64,000 nucleotides of DNA from Loripinus fragilis (GCA_964019695.1 OZ026531.1:6829701-6893700); one strand, 5' to 3'. Numbered from the stretch's first letter, positions 47,178 through 59,234 are shown. Notes: generated by a model not told the origin, from the letters alone. Numbers and translations are program-made.

Positions 47178-47369
47178 CTATTCTGCTTTATCAGCCTGTT
47201 TTGGCTGTTCTATCTTCTCTGATTGTTCTGTCTGCTTTGGCTGTTCTGTCTGTTCTGGTTGTTCTGTCTGCTTTGTCTGTTCTGGTTGTACTTCCTGCTC
47301 AGCAACTTTGAAGGCATCTTCCATTGCGTCAGAAACCAACTGCTCAGCTAATGGCTCAACATCAGCCTC
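47178..47369 (-). CDS. last exon of the kinase gene: AKAP-like helix and stop
   Basis: The exon begins after the 3' splice site TTTTTGACCAG and is read in phase 0, joining the phase-0 donor at 51034. It encodes 63 residues and a TAG stop. Residues 7-23 of the exon, LAEQLVSDAMEDAFKVA, put paired hydrophobic residues every four positions (LA, LV, AM, AF, VA), the pattern of helices that dock the dimerisation domain of PKA regulatory subunits. Known fact: A-kinase anchoring proteins carry such helices. Inference: this protein may anchor PKA. After it come about five short Gln/Glu/Pro/Lys/Thr repeats (EQPKQTEQ type). The exon is compositionally unlike the previous one only in its Gln content. Confidence 0.85.
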   Translation of the reverse strand, partial: EADVEPLAEQLVSDAMEDAFKVAEQEVQPEQTKQTEQPEQTEQPKQTEQSEKIEQPKQADKAE

Positions 47370-48218
47370 CTGGTCAAAAATTTATTAATTATTTTCAGGT
47401 AAATTTTTTTTCTTACTCATCATTAGTAACATATATTTGGATGCCAAAAAGATCAGTCTCATTGAGACGGTTCTTTTGAGTACCCAAAAGATATGTTTTG
47501 GTTGAGGAATAAGAAAAATATTTTTGTAAAACACTCTTAACTTTGCTCTTTGCTTGGCTTTCAACGTCGATGCAAACACAAATGGACATAGGATCAGGAC
47601 ACCTATGCTTAGATAGGAATTTAAAAACCAGTTCATATGGATATTCACAAAATTACACCTTTTTTTATTGATAGGTTCTTCTGTCTAAGTTGATGCCATT
47701 AAGCTATGAAGGCTCGCTAGGGAATATAAAACTTGTTCCTCTACTTAAATTGTCTATCACATGCCATGTGGCCCTGTCTGTTCTTTACTGTGCTGTCGGT
47801 TAGTCTGCACTGTGGGATTGTGGCATTTACTGGTCATACATACTTACATTTACATTGTACTTTTTAAGGGATAAATGTCAGGATGGCCAAAAAAGATGTA
47901 ATTCAGAACTAAATCTTAGCAAACAGCGCAGACACTGATAAATTTCTGCAGCATTTCATCTGAGTCTTCACTTTTTGCAAGAAAAACTGTAATGTGTATC
48001 TACGAGTACAAAACTATTTAGGAACTCTGCTAGGCTATTAAGCTTTAGATGGAATACTGTTACTATATGCTAACCTATTCAACCCTCTGTATACTAAAGG
48101 ATTCTTCCTTCCAGCATGATGCAACAAACTTGGGATTGTCCATTGTTCGTATCTAGGGATGTCAGGTTATAATTAAAACAATATTGTATTTTTGGTCTGA
48201 AGATCTATTTTACCTTTA

Positions 48219-48283
48219 CAAACAGTGAAGACTCAGATGAAATGCAGCTTGATGCTGCATTTCATCTGACTCTTCACTGTTTG
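48219..48283. repeat. long hairpin
   Basis: Arms of 30 bases, CAAACAGTGAAGACTCAGAT... with complement, one mismatch, loop TTGAT. A single-arm relative lies at about 47945-47985. This belongs to the CAAACAGTG...AGATCAG hairpin theme seen across the window. Confidence 0.85.
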
Positions 48284-48459
48284 CAAAAGTACTCGCTTAG
48301 GGGTTTCCAGAATACAAAAGGTTCAACGGAGTGGATTCTCCGATCCTTAATAATTGGATGAATCCGTTTTAAATTTAGAATTGTCTGGTGTTTTCTCATT
48401 TTTATTTAAATTTTAATAGGCTATTTTTGTAGGAAATAGTGGAGATCCAGATCAGAAAA

Positions 48460-48620
48460 TAAGTAGGTATGACCAGGAAATGGAGCAAACACAGACTGCA
48501 GACCAACCCATGGCACCCTAAGAAAGTCAGAGAGTCATAATACAATAAAAGGATAGCAAGCAGCTCTCTCTTCCTCACCAAGATGATGCTAAACTAGAAA
48601 GGGAACCAGTCACTGTCTTC
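48460..48620 (+). repeat. dispersed repeat K, copy 4
   Basis: Contains AAGTAGGTATGACCAGGAAA, GACTGCAGACCAACCCATGG and CTCTTCCTCACCAAG; matches 22.79, 46.07 and 4.09 kb. Confidence 0.65.
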
Positions 48621-49740
48621 TAAAGCGTCCTTTCTATGTCTGCACCTTTTGCTTTTTTCAAATAAATAGGACACTAGAATGATATTGGACAAACTATACC
48701 AAAATACATCTTGATCACTTTAAATTTGGAAATATATTCAATAATCTTTAAATAGTAATTGCAAAGTAAATTGAAAGCTATAGCTTTAACAGGTTCCTAT
48801 GTCATTGTTATTTAACATATAATAAGCACACTTGGTTATGAAAACAGAAAATTTAACAATTTAAGCAGAGGCGATACGTACCAAACTCCATAAAAATTAA
48901 AGCTATGGATAAAATGTACTAGCATTAATAAAGATAAGCTTTAACTAAAATGGCATTAACCAGTTACCGTTGTGTAATTAAAAATGTTAATTGGATAGTA
49001 GGAAAGCACACGTTTGTAACCAGATACTTAGAGTTGTGTTTTACAGACTAAAATATTATCATAGGCAAGGAAATACTTATCATGACTTTAATGTAAGATT
49101 TCTCATGACCCCTTGACCAGACATCGGTTCTTGCAATTGATTGCATTATGGGCCCATTTTCCTTAGGTGCAATACAAATTATAGAAATGACTTAATTTAG
49201 CTTAATAATAGACAATTACAGTGACGTCCTCTAACATTTCGCCGCCCCTTACATTGCGCACTAGCCCAAGTGACTATGGCACATTTTATCAGATCCACTC
49301 TTTTAAGTTATCTAATATTGGGTTAATTTTGGCAAGAGAAAACAACCAAAAAATTCACTTCATGCTTTCACTGCTTAGCATGGGTGGATGTCGACAAAAA
49401 TTAGAAAATGTTGTTAAAAACTTTCTGACTGTAATTTCAAATGGCACAGGCTTCAAATTATTTTCTTTCAATCAAGTTATTGATAAAGTAAATTGTTGAG
49501 AACAACCCGGTTTTACTTTCCCTGGTTAATTTTGTAAAAGTAATTAATCAAAGAGAAATAATTGAACATTTTGCAGAGAGTGCGCAATGTTAGGGGACTA
49601 TTTTCGTTATCCTAAAACAGGGGGGCTGTGCACTTCAAATCAAAGTTGCTAGAGGTCAAGAATTTTTTTTTTCATGTTGGTTTCTTTCTTATAATATCCC
49701 AACGGAGGTTAAAATGCATAAGTCCGCAATGTTAAGGGCA

Positions 49741-50260
49741 TTCACTGTAGTTCACATTAGATAACTTAATTCAGCTTTAATAGACAAAAAGCTCACATTA
49801 AATGACTAATTCAGTTGTAATAGACATTTAGTTCACATTAAATTGCTTAATTAAGCTTTAATGGAGATAAAGCTTGCATTAAATGACTCAATTCAGTTGT
49901 TATAGATATAAATGTCACAATAAATTACTTAATTCCGCTTTAATTGACATTCAGTTCACATTAAAGCTGAATTAGGTCATTTCTATAACTTGTATTGCAT
50001 ATAACATATTGGCACTAAGAAAACCGAGTTTATAGAAATGACTTAATTTAGCTTAATAATAGACATTTAGTTCACATTAAAAAACTTAATTCAGCTTTAA
50101 TAGACATAAAGTAAGCAAGGGTGCAAAGATCAGGAATCGATACAATCAAGTATCACACCTGACCCAGGATACAAAAACTTAATTCAGTTGTAATATACAT
50201 TTAGTTTCTTAATTAAGCTTTGATTCAGATTTAGCTTACATTAAAGCTGAATTAGGTCAT
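49741..50260. repeat. minisatellite, about 41-base unit
   Basis: Unit of the form GTTCACATTAAAT(T/G)ACTTAATT followed by AGCTTTAATAGACAT. Two half-types alternate (CAGCTTTAAT and CAGTTGTAAT), giving an 82-base higher-order period. At least five units lie in 49745-49970, more after 50040. At about 50108-50172 the array is split by a J-family SINE-like insert. Confidence 0.8.
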
Positions 50261-50284
50261 TCCTATTATTTGTATTGCACTGGC

Positions 50285-50585
50285 CTATTGGCATTAAGAA
50301 AAACTGGGCTCATAGCGCAAACAGTAGCTAGAACATTGCTGATCAAGTGGTAGTGAGATTGATCCTGTCCCAGCCCCATAAATTGATAGAGATTGATCAT
50401 GAAATGTTTTCTACAGTTACGCTACACCTTCTGCTCATTAAAGATTGGCTGTTGTCAGTTACAAGCTTAAGTAAGTGCACTGAGTACTGGTTAGATGCTC
50501 AGTTAAGCTTGCCCAGGAAAAATGAAGTTAGGCTAACTGACCACCTTGACATAACAACAGCCGTTGAATGGGACATTAAACCATA
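50285..50585 (+). mobile_element. tRNA-derived SINE (family T), copy 3, decayed
   Basis: Matches the body of the 24.2 and 36.4 kb copies (GATTGATCATGAAATG, TTGTCAGTTACAAGC, GCCCAGGAAAAA, GACATTAAACCA). The tRNA-like head is unrecognisable. Confidence 0.65.
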
Positions 50586-51033
50586 ATCTAAAGTATGGAA
50601 ACCCAGATAACTAGCAAACCTCTCTGTGCATGCAATGACAAATCATGCTAGCAAGGATATTTCATGCAGTGAATACCATACATAGTAGTTGTGTTGACAG
50701 ACAGCATGTTATTATAAAGCAAATAAAGTAATTATTAAAATAAAGGTATTTGGTCTTTTTAACTGGAAATGGGTACTTGTACCATTACCTTATAGGATAG
50801 TGAAATTAACATTGAATATGTATATAGGATAGATGGTATGTTTAGGAGAAAGGTGGGAAATGTTGGGAAATGTCAGTATTTGTTATGAAATCTGAACAGG
50901 AGCAATTCAGGAGCAGAACAACATCGGCACAGAGTGTTCAGCACAAAGCATTTTAGGCTTACACAAGCAGGTATGTTTGCCACAGCAAACCTCAGGGAGG
51001 AATTTTGCAGCACTGCACACACATCCCTCTTAC

Positions 51034-54000
51034 ATTAATGGACTTCTTTTCTTTGTTAAGATTGTCTTCTCCTTTTATATCTTGTTTTTCATCTATTTTG
51101 TTTGTTCCAACCTCTTCTTTTGTGCTAAGTGTTTCTTTGACATCTTCTGTATTGGCCTTTTCAACAATTTCACTGCTGCTAGATGTCTCATCATCAGTTA
51201 CAGAACTGCCTTTGCTTATTTCCCTATCTGGTGTTGCATAAACGGAATCTGGGGTTGAGTCATGCTTACATTTTAAATCCTTATTAGTACTACAACATAA
51301 AGCATCTAAATATTCTGAATCACCAGATACTGATGACATAGACAACCTTTTTTCATCTTCTGAGATGGCACTCCACCTTTTGCTATTATCAGAAATATTG
51401 TTGACACTTTGTTTCACCTCTGCCATCAACTCAGAAGCCTCATCTGATTTCTGTATAATGTTTTCTTGATTAATTGTTTCAAGTGCCTTATTGTCACTTT
51501 CTAGCTTAGTTGGGGCATCCACCTGGTTGTTTAGCTCTGTTGATTCTCTCATTTCATCATTGCCAACTGAGCTTAATTTGCTCTCCGTTTGAGAACCAAC
51601 ATTTCTCATGTGGGTATTTTCTTCAACTCTATTTGTATTTAGTTCATTCACACTAGCAGATTTATCTGGAATATTTTGGCATTTATCATTATCTTCTTCT
51701 GACATAATTTCATTACATGTACTATTTGTTTGCTCTACTATTGAAACAGCTTTGTTTTGTATATTCTTAAAATCTAAATTTGGTAGCTCTGTATTCCGTT
51801 TTGCAGTTTCTGATTCTATAGCCTCCTCTATAATTTCCATAGTATTGGCTACCTCATTTCTTACATCATCAACAACAGTGGTATCACTAGCTGTAGTTTT
51901 ATCTTCTTCTTTCAGAAAGTTCGAATTTACAACATTACTTGATTTATCAATTTCATTCTCAGGTAACAGTGGGAACTTTTGGCTTGCTGTAATCACTGCT
52001 CCTACCTTTCCATCCAAATCTGGAAGTTTTACATCTCTTTTAGATTGTGTTGGTTTTATTATTTCTTCAATAAGTTCATTGATAACACCTTCATTCTCTT
52101 TAACAGGTGTATCCAATTTATTATCCTGCTTTTCAGTTTCATCTACATTGCTTTGAACTTTAGATTCTACTGTGGCTTTCGATTGCTCTACAGTTTCATT
52201 TGTAATTTCGTTATCAATTGATGTTTCTTTAATGACTGTGTCAGTTTTATTGAGATCTTGTTCACCTACTGCTTCTTTTTCAACATGCCCTTCAGCTGTT
52301 TCATCAGTACACTTTCCATCTGCTATTAGATGTTTTTCAACTGGTAAATTTTCCTCTGAACTTGGTTTAAGTAATGCTTTATCTGAAATATCTGATGGCG
52401 TGCAAATGCTATTATGTATCTCAGAAGATTGATCTTGCATAGGTTTTGAGTCTGAAATATCAGGCATAACTGTTCCATTAGTTTTCTCAGCACCCAAGCT
52501 TTGTTCATGGTTTGTATCTTTTTGTGACACAGTGGCCACTCTCTCTTCAACCTTTCCCTGTATTTCTTCTGATAATTCTCTCTTTTGGAAAATGGTCTGG
52601 CTGTGACTATCTTGACTTAAACTTTCATTTACTACTTCAGACGACTTTTCAGTCATAACATATTCAGTTTGCATTTTTTCTGGAGGCAATTCTGTTAGCT
52701 TTGTTTCTTGTATTGTTACCTCAGAAACTTCTGAATCGTTTGATTTGTTTTCCTCTGTTTTTGTCTCAGATTCAGTTCTTTCACTAACGTGTTTTTCAAC
52801 AAGGTCTTCAGTCAGTTCAATGTGTTCTAGTTTTAACTCATTTTCTTTACTTATTGTGGTTTCTTCCAGATTATCTTGCTGTTTCAATTCAGTCAATGTT
52901 GTTTCCTTTTCTAAAACCCCTGAAGTCATAGTTACATCTTTTTCCACATCATTTACCAATTGTTCACTTTTAACAAGTGTTGCTGCATTACTATCTGAAG
53001 CAATCTTATGATCTTTTGCCTCTGGCTTTGCCATCATATCAGTGTTTGATATTTTGTTTGCTTCTTCTATGCGTAAATGTGATGCATCTTTGAGTAGTTC
53101 AGCTTTGCTACTTTCTATCCCAAGCTTGTTCGCTTCTTCAACACTGACTTTGTGTATGTCACTTTCCTCAGTTAACTTGTCCACAGCTTTTTCCTGTCCA
53201 TTAATGTTTAAGTCATGCTTATGTTTCTGTTCTAATTCAACATCTGATGGCTCCTTTTTGAGAATTTCAGTTTGCTTGGCTTCCCTAACTTTGTCATTAG
53301 AGTCTCCTTTTCGTTCTTCGGTTTTCGTTGCCTTGGTTTCTTGTGCTTTTGGTTTATTTTTCTGAATTTCATCATTGGTTAATACTGCTTCATTACCTTG
53401 TTTTTTATCAATGACTACCATATCTAAATCCTGATGATTTTCAATTTTATTCACATTGGTTTCAAGTGACTCTGCAGGTACTTTTATTCGATCATCAGGT
53501 TCATCACTAGACGTTTTATTAGCTAATCCTTTTATTGCGTCAATTTTATTTTCAGATAAAGGCTGATTGTCCACTTCTGCTATAAGTTGGTCTTGTTGCT
53601 TACTTTCTGTAGATTTAGGCATAAGGCTTTCAACATGAACTTTTGATTCTACGTTTGAATCAGCTGACAGTTGATTAGGCTTTTTGAGACCTGTTTCTTG
53701 TACAGTAGAAACTAATTGTAAATGCTCAGCTTCATTTATATTGGATTTGGAATCGGCTGCATCTAATGTCTTTTGATTATTTCTGGAAGCATCTAGAGAT
53801 TTTGATTCTTGATGTTGTGTTAATTGTATGTCTGATATTTGTCTTTGTTGAAGGTCGCTGTCAGCTGCAATTTCACTTTCATTGATTTCATCAGATTTCT
53901 TTGCAACTGGTGTGAATTCTGGCAAATCAGTTCCTGAATCTAACGCCTCCTTTAGAGTCTCAATTTTATCCAACACAGATCTTATTTCTAAGGAAATATT

Positions 54001-54111
54001 TGCAATTGAGTCCATATCTGCCATATCATCTTTATTAGATTTAGTCACTGGTTTATAATATTTGGGAAGCCTCTTACTTAGGATGGGCTTTGATACAGGT
54101 CCTACTGTTGG
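51034..54111 (-). CDS. giant tail exon of the kinase gene (1,026 codons)
   Basis: A single 3,078-base exon, open throughout in phase 0, from the acceptor ACATTTCAG to the donor AATGTAAGA. The open frame extends past both splice sites (to 54129 and 50992), but those ends are intronic. The first residues, PTVGPVSKPILSKRLPKYY, follow directly on the kinase C-terminal segment. About 30 residues later a helical stretch (SLEIRSVLDKIETLKEAL) appears. The remainder is low-complexity: rich in Glu, Lys, Ser, Thr, Asp, Asn and Gln with few aromatic residues, and it should be disordered or loosely coiled. A Ser-rich patch (SSVSGDSEY, DDETSSSSE) near its end could be phosphorylated. No Ig or FN3 domain is visible, which is unusual next to a titin-class kinase. 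Confidence 0.88.
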
Positions 54112-54137
54112 CTGAAATGTTAAGCACAACTAGATAT

Positions 54138-54483
54138 TTAAATAGAGGATCTTAAATGAGTGCTCATGTTTTATTGAAGTTATTAAACGAGTTGGGGAAA
54201 AGAGATAAAATGCGAGGCTTGCCGAGCATTTTATCTCTTTTTCGCAAAGAGTTTAATAAATTCAATAATACAAGAGCATGAATGTCAGATTCTTTTTTTC
54301 ATGACATTAAGATTACTTTGAACTCTCATTGCTGAAGGTAAAACGTTATAATATTGTCATTATGTACGCAACGTTGTTATGGACGTCATAACGTTTCCCG
54401 TAAATCTATAAACCACTAGTGGTTTATCGATTTTATTGCATGGCATTATTTCACTCCCAGACGCAACGTCCTATGACAAATTT
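54138..54483 (+). mobile_element. MITE family C, copy 6, next to a splice acceptor
   Basis: Full-length copy with apex GAGGCTTGCCGAG at about 54214. Its left end is 27 bases from the first base of the giant exon, on the intron side, so it lies where the branch point is expected. Confidence 0.9.
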
Positions 54484-56232
54484 TAAATGACACCCTGGCT
54501 AAAATAGAACATTATGACAACATTACATGTGACTGATTACAACACAACAAGTTAAAAAGTTATCATGACGTTACCCAAATGTTGTTTAAGTAATTAGTGG
54601 TAAGTATTATTAAACATTTTATACATGCTCTAAAATTATAATTGGTTATACACTTATCAAAAGTAATGTTATGGATCTTCTTATCCTTTTATATATTGCA
54701 TGTAATTCTGCTTGATGTGTGATTTTTCATAAACCTAATTATAATGCTTATGTTCGAGAGTGATAGTTCACACCAGCCAAAACAAACGTTGTTGTTATGA
54801 TTTGGTGTCAACATAATTACAAGAGTACTGCCAAAGGAGGTGTCACACCTACATAGATTAATGCCACACAGGCCAAATTTTGTTTCAAAGCAAAAACATA
54901 TTTTATTCGAAGAGAAACCCACTATATCCAATGAAATTATTACAATGTCACTTGAACTTTGTATGTAGGTCAATGTCACTAGATGGAGCAAGCAGTTTAA
55001 CAGATTTGATTCATACAGACGCTCTTTAGTGGAAATTATTATTTCAAAGTCAGTAAAGTGTGTGGTGTAGGTCAGAGCCATTTATCGTAATGCCGGCTTA
55101 ATGAGCAAGTCAAGGACACTTAAATTGCCAGGATTTACACTTTTAGCTATCACTGTTGGGGTTGAGACAGAGAAACACTTTTTGCAATGTAGATGACGTT
55201 ATTTGTGTGTGAAACGTAGGTCATGGTCACATGGTCACAGTACATGCCTGAATTATACACTTAATACAATCATTGCACACAATTTGTTAACCACATTTAT
55301 CAATACTGCAAAGTAGCAAAATTAATTATAAATTTCTGATGTACAGTAGGATGGATGAACAGGGCGTAATTTGAACTTATTTGTTGCTAAAAGCAGGTGT
55401 GACAAAATATATATCAAACGTACTCTAAAACTACAACTTTTATATACTTGGAAAATGTTACTTAACTCCTTAATGAGTCACCATGCAAAAATTTGGACGT
55501 TACGAAAAGGGTTATAAGCAAATGCTTATACAAGCCTGTGTTTACATGCAGTCTTTCCAGTGCATCTGTTCTCTGCAGCCATAAATGAAACACTAGATGA
55601 CTGTTTGGACCAATTACAAGACATTTGGCCCCACTTACATGAATACATATTATAAAAACAACTATCCAATGGGTCAACTTTTATTATTTTGAATTAGTAA
55701 AATAAAATAAACAAAACAATAGTTGATATTCCAAAACTACATTATCAACCTTATAAGCGCACATACACATTAATAAAGATACACCGAACTCTTTTTGATT
55801 TGTGAATACTATAGGGTAAATCTGGTAAATTTGGATGGTCAACTAAATTTGGACAGCAATCAGGTTTGTTTCATATTTAAATTATTGGCTTAAAGAATAA
55901 GCTAACTAAGCAAACAATGAAAATCCTGATGAGACTGCTCATTTACAGCCGTCTCATCTGGATTTCAGCTGTTTGCAAATGTATGTCCGAATTTACCTGA
56001 CTTATCCTATCAACTTCTGATTTCCAACAATTCTATTGCAGCAATAGTTTTGTTATACATGTGTAGAGAAAAGCAGTATAGCCCTTTTCATTAGAAACCA
56101 GCTGATCTGGATTTAAAGTATTTATTTAAAGGGCAGAAAATTAAAAACAACAAAACACCTCTCATACAGTTTGCTTATTAGGTTGACTACAGTATATTAG
56201 TTTGTCTATTTCTACAATCATCAGTATATACT

Positions 56233-56427
56233 CACACCGGGTAGGCGGCAATCGAAAACACTCTTAACAATCGATGAATGTGGATAAAAAATCACTAGAA
56301 ACAGCGCTTTCGATTGCCATTTGTCGCCATTCAGGTGACAAAAGGCAATCAAAAACTCTGTTACAAACGATTTTTGATCTAAGTTCTGCGATAGTATTAA
56401 CGGTTTCGATTGTCACCTACCCGTGTG
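56233..56427. mobile_element. short element O with CAC ends and 5-base duplication
   Basis: 195 bases from CACACCGGGTAGGCGGCAAT to its decayed complement ending CCTACCCGTGTG, flanked by ATACT on both sides (56228-56232 and 56428-56432). The interior repeats CAATC(A/G)AAAA words and their complements. No coding sequence. Confidence 0.85.
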
Positions 56428-56770
56428 ATACTGCTACCACTAATATTTCTACATTCAAAACAAATTGTCAACACTTTTGTTACAATTATTAAACGAGTCA
56501 GTACATGAGAGTTTGGTACTTGTTGCATTATAGAGCAACGAAGGCCCAGGTGAGCTCGCGCAAATAAAATGCACAGTACCATCCACCAGAGCCTTCACTG
56601 CTTGCATACAGTATTGATGTAGATGAAGAGTCGGACAAAATCTAGATATGTAGCTTCTCTGAATACATCAGCATAGGCACTTAAAGGAGGCTTTTTCGCA
56701 TGTGCAATAAGTACCAAAATCTTACAACCTGGCCCAAATGAACAATGCAATGAAAAAATATATTACTACA

Positions 56771-57087
56771 TCGAGGATCTTATATGAGTGCTCATGTTTT
56801 ATTGAATTTATTTAACAACGTGGGGAAAAGTGATAAAATGCGAGGCTTGCCAAGCACTTTATTACTTTTTCGCATGAGTTTAATAAATTCAATAATACAG
56901 GAGCACGAATGTTAGATTCTATTTATCACATGACATTAAAATTAATTAAAATCGCATTTCTGCCATCTTTTACGCAACGTCATAATGGACGTCATAACCT
57001 TTCCTGAAAATCTGTAAACTACTAGTGGTTTATCGATTTTATTGCATGGCGTTATATCACTCACAGAAGCGTTGTCATGTGATACAT
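56771..57087 (+). mobile_element. MITE family C, copy 7
   Basis: Slightly shortened copy. The apex reads GAGGCTTGCCAAG near 56842 and the arms are more diverged than in copies 3, 5 and 6. Confidence 0.88.
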
Positions 57088-57737
57088 ATTTAAAAAACAT
57101 AACTTCTAATTTTAATAAAATAAAATAAATAAGCTAGATCGACCATTTTTGTTTTCAGGACAAAGTATTTTGGAATTTATCATATTGACGTCGCAGCATG
57201 AAAACTGAATTTGCTGCATGCGAAAAATAAGGCGCAGACCAGTCTGCCCATATGCAAAGTCTGATCAGTGTCTTTGTTATTCGCTCTCTGTAAAAAAATA
57301 AAATATTTTCTTGCTACACGCAAAAAAGAATATTCTAGCTAGTCTGTGTAGTTGAGCAGGGTTATATAAGTCTAACCAGATAAAACAAATACATATACAT
57401 GTTTACACGAGGGGCACAGGAGATCACCATAAACTTTGACGAGCTGATATACTGTAAAACACTTACTTTCGGCATCAACAATTGGCATTTTTAAAAAACT
57501 GACATATTGGAGTAGTTCAATTTTGGGGGTTTCTCAATTTGATGCCCTTTAAATTATTTCCTATTGTCATAGGGGCTACTCTTAATGGAAAGAATATGCT
57601 CCAATGGAGAGGAACCTCGTTCCCTAAATAGTAGTCCTTTTTACTATGTGATTCCTCGACACTGAATCATACTCTACTGTTCAGAAGTTGGCATATCGTT
57701 ATAAACACATAATAAGGATTTGTGTCCATTTATTGCT

Positions 57738-57850
57738 TATTTTGAGCTCTCGTTTGTGATGTTTAATTGTGACGTTGTCACTGTCCCATTGGTATCCTGG
57801 GTCAGGTGTGGTGCTTGATTGTATCGATTCCTGATCTTTGCCCTTTTTCT
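57738..57850 (-). repeat. SINE-like repeat J, copy 4
   Basis: Reversed copy with CCTGGGTCAGGTGTGGTGCT and the complement of GATCAGGAATCGATACAATC; matches 18.06 kb closely. Confidence 0.75.
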
Positions 57851-58570
57851 TACTGTTATAGGAACTGTATTTCGTGGATTCATATGTTGGTACTGCCAAT
57901 AGCGCCAAATAGAAATACCCACAAACATATAGTGGAACATGAAGGCCCCTAGCATTCTTAATGTGGACAGGGAAGACTCTGGCTATACTAAGCTAATGCC
58001 TAGGCTGATCTGACATTGTCGTGTTTCTTATCTCAGAGCTTATTTGTGTAGTGTACTATGCACAATTGGCAATACCTATATAAGCGCCATAATCTAATAA
58101 GCTACTCATATGGTTTACATTACCTACCTCAATCTGAACTGCCTCGGCCAATTCCGCGAAATTCCGTGGAATCAGACCATGGATGTACATCGATGATCTA
58201 CTTTGATAACGTGGGTGATAACACGAGGTTGACGTTATATAAGGTGCCGCTGACGTCATGGAAACCATGTTAACACAATAACACGTGTGATTGCAGCAAA
58301 ATAAATGGCTTAAATGAAGTTTATGTTTTTTCAATAAAATATCACTATAGCGATATTTTATTAAAAAAAAAACATAACTTAATTTATTCTGCTGATTAAA
58401 CTTTTCGTAAAATCAGAATAATCGATTTTAATAGAGTGAAACACACATGCTTCAGAACTAATTTTCAATATGTCAGTTATGGCTAACAAAATGGCGCATA
58501 ATCCTCCTTACATACACTGGAGCCATGGTTTGATTCTCTAATTGTGGCGGACTTTTCCGAATGTACCTAC

Positions 58571-58760
58571 CTTAGCAAGAGAGTCTGGCGAGGTGGATGA
58601 CAGATTCATATATTGCTTATTCCCTCTTCTCTCCAAGTACACAATAGAAAAGTCCCTCAAGGTTTCGGTTCTGAACAAGTGACTGTTTCTTGATTTGATC
58701 ATACTGTCTGTTAGCTGTAGCCATTTAGAGTCAAGACACTTGTTCACTGTGGCCCTATTT
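58571..58760 (-). CDS. kinase gene exon: end of kinase domain
   Basis: The exon follows the acceptor TGTTTCAAACAG and ends at donor AAG|GTAGGT. Its first base completes the Lys codon begun in the exon at 61.7 kb. It reads NRATVNKCLDSKWLQL, the last conserved kinase block, with the invariant Arg and the W-L pair of the final helix, then DSMIKSRNSHLFRTETLR and a segment ending TSPDSLAK. The last codon is complete, so the giant exon follows in phase 0. A long post-kinase helix region is typical of titin/obscurin-class kinases. Confidence 0.88.
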
Positions 58761-58791
58761 CTGTTTGAAACAATGATAAATAATATTGTTA

Positions 58792-59134
58792 ATACAGAGG
58801 ATCTTACATGGGTGCTTATGTATTATTGAATTTATTGAACGAATTGTGGAAAAGAGATAAAATGTGAGTCTTGCCGAGCATTTTATTACTTTTCCCCAAT
58901 GCGTTAATACATTTAATGATACAGGAGCACGAATGTTAGATCTATTTATCATATGACATTAAAATTACTTAGATATGGCATTTTGACATTATGTAAACAA
59001 TGTTGTTATGAACATCATCACTTAACGTTACTAACTAAATGCATGAGCCACTAGTGGTGCATAAACCACTAATGGTTTATCAATTTTATTGCATGGCTTT
59101 ATATCTTTCCCAGACGCAACCGCATGTCATATCA
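58792..59134 (+). mobile_element. MITE family C, copy 8, next to a splice acceptor
   Basis: More diverged copy (apex GAGTCTTGCCGAG near 58866; CACTAGTGG duplicated at 59051 and decayed at 59070). Its left end lies 32 bases from the exon at 58760, the same relation as copy 6 to its exon. Confidence 0.87.
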
Positions 59135-59234
59135 TTACTTCTACTACATAGTTTTGAAGCAATAACATTGGTTTTATTATGCCTGTATTAATTAACTATA
59201 TAAGCATATCGTCTTTTCCATGTATAATTATTAA

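Larger units (their letters stand above)
47370..51033 (-). other. last intron of the kinase gene, with repeats
   Basis: About 3.7 kb between a GTAAGA donor and a CAG acceptor. It contains a 65-base hairpin (48.2 kb), a K-family repeat (48.46-48.62 kb), a minisatellite (49.74-50.26 kb) with a SINE-like insertion, and a decayed SINE (50.29-50.59 kb). No further exon is needed, since the splice phases match directly. The small plus-strand frame at 49.2-49.5 kb is unsupported. Confidence 0.7.
54112..58570 (-). other. intron of the kinase gene, with MITEs
   Basis: Donor GTAGGT at 58570-58565, acceptor CAG at 54114-54112; the flanking exons join in phase 0 with no missing part. It contains C copies 6 and 7, element O, a J-family repeat (57.74-57.85 kb, reversed), hairpins at about 55915-55980 and 58334-58364, and a foldback-like stretch at 57.2-57.37 kb. 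No additional exon is supported. Confidence 0.7.

Noticed and set aside
51005..53365. Several plus-strand frames opposite the giant exon
   Set aside because: They are antisense shadows of the Glu/Ser-rich coding sequence, which produces Ser/Phe-rich text on the other strand.
54112..54129. Met at 54129 as start of an independent 1,045-residue protein
   Set aside because: The first codons are intron: a good 3' splice site (ACATTTCAG) follows, in phase with the kinase exon at 58571. Likewise the last 14 codons to 50992 lie beyond a GTAAGA donor.
54689..55081. 130-codon minus-strand frame in the kinase intron
   Set aside because: The exons on both sides join in phase without it, and it lacks convincing splice sites and composition.
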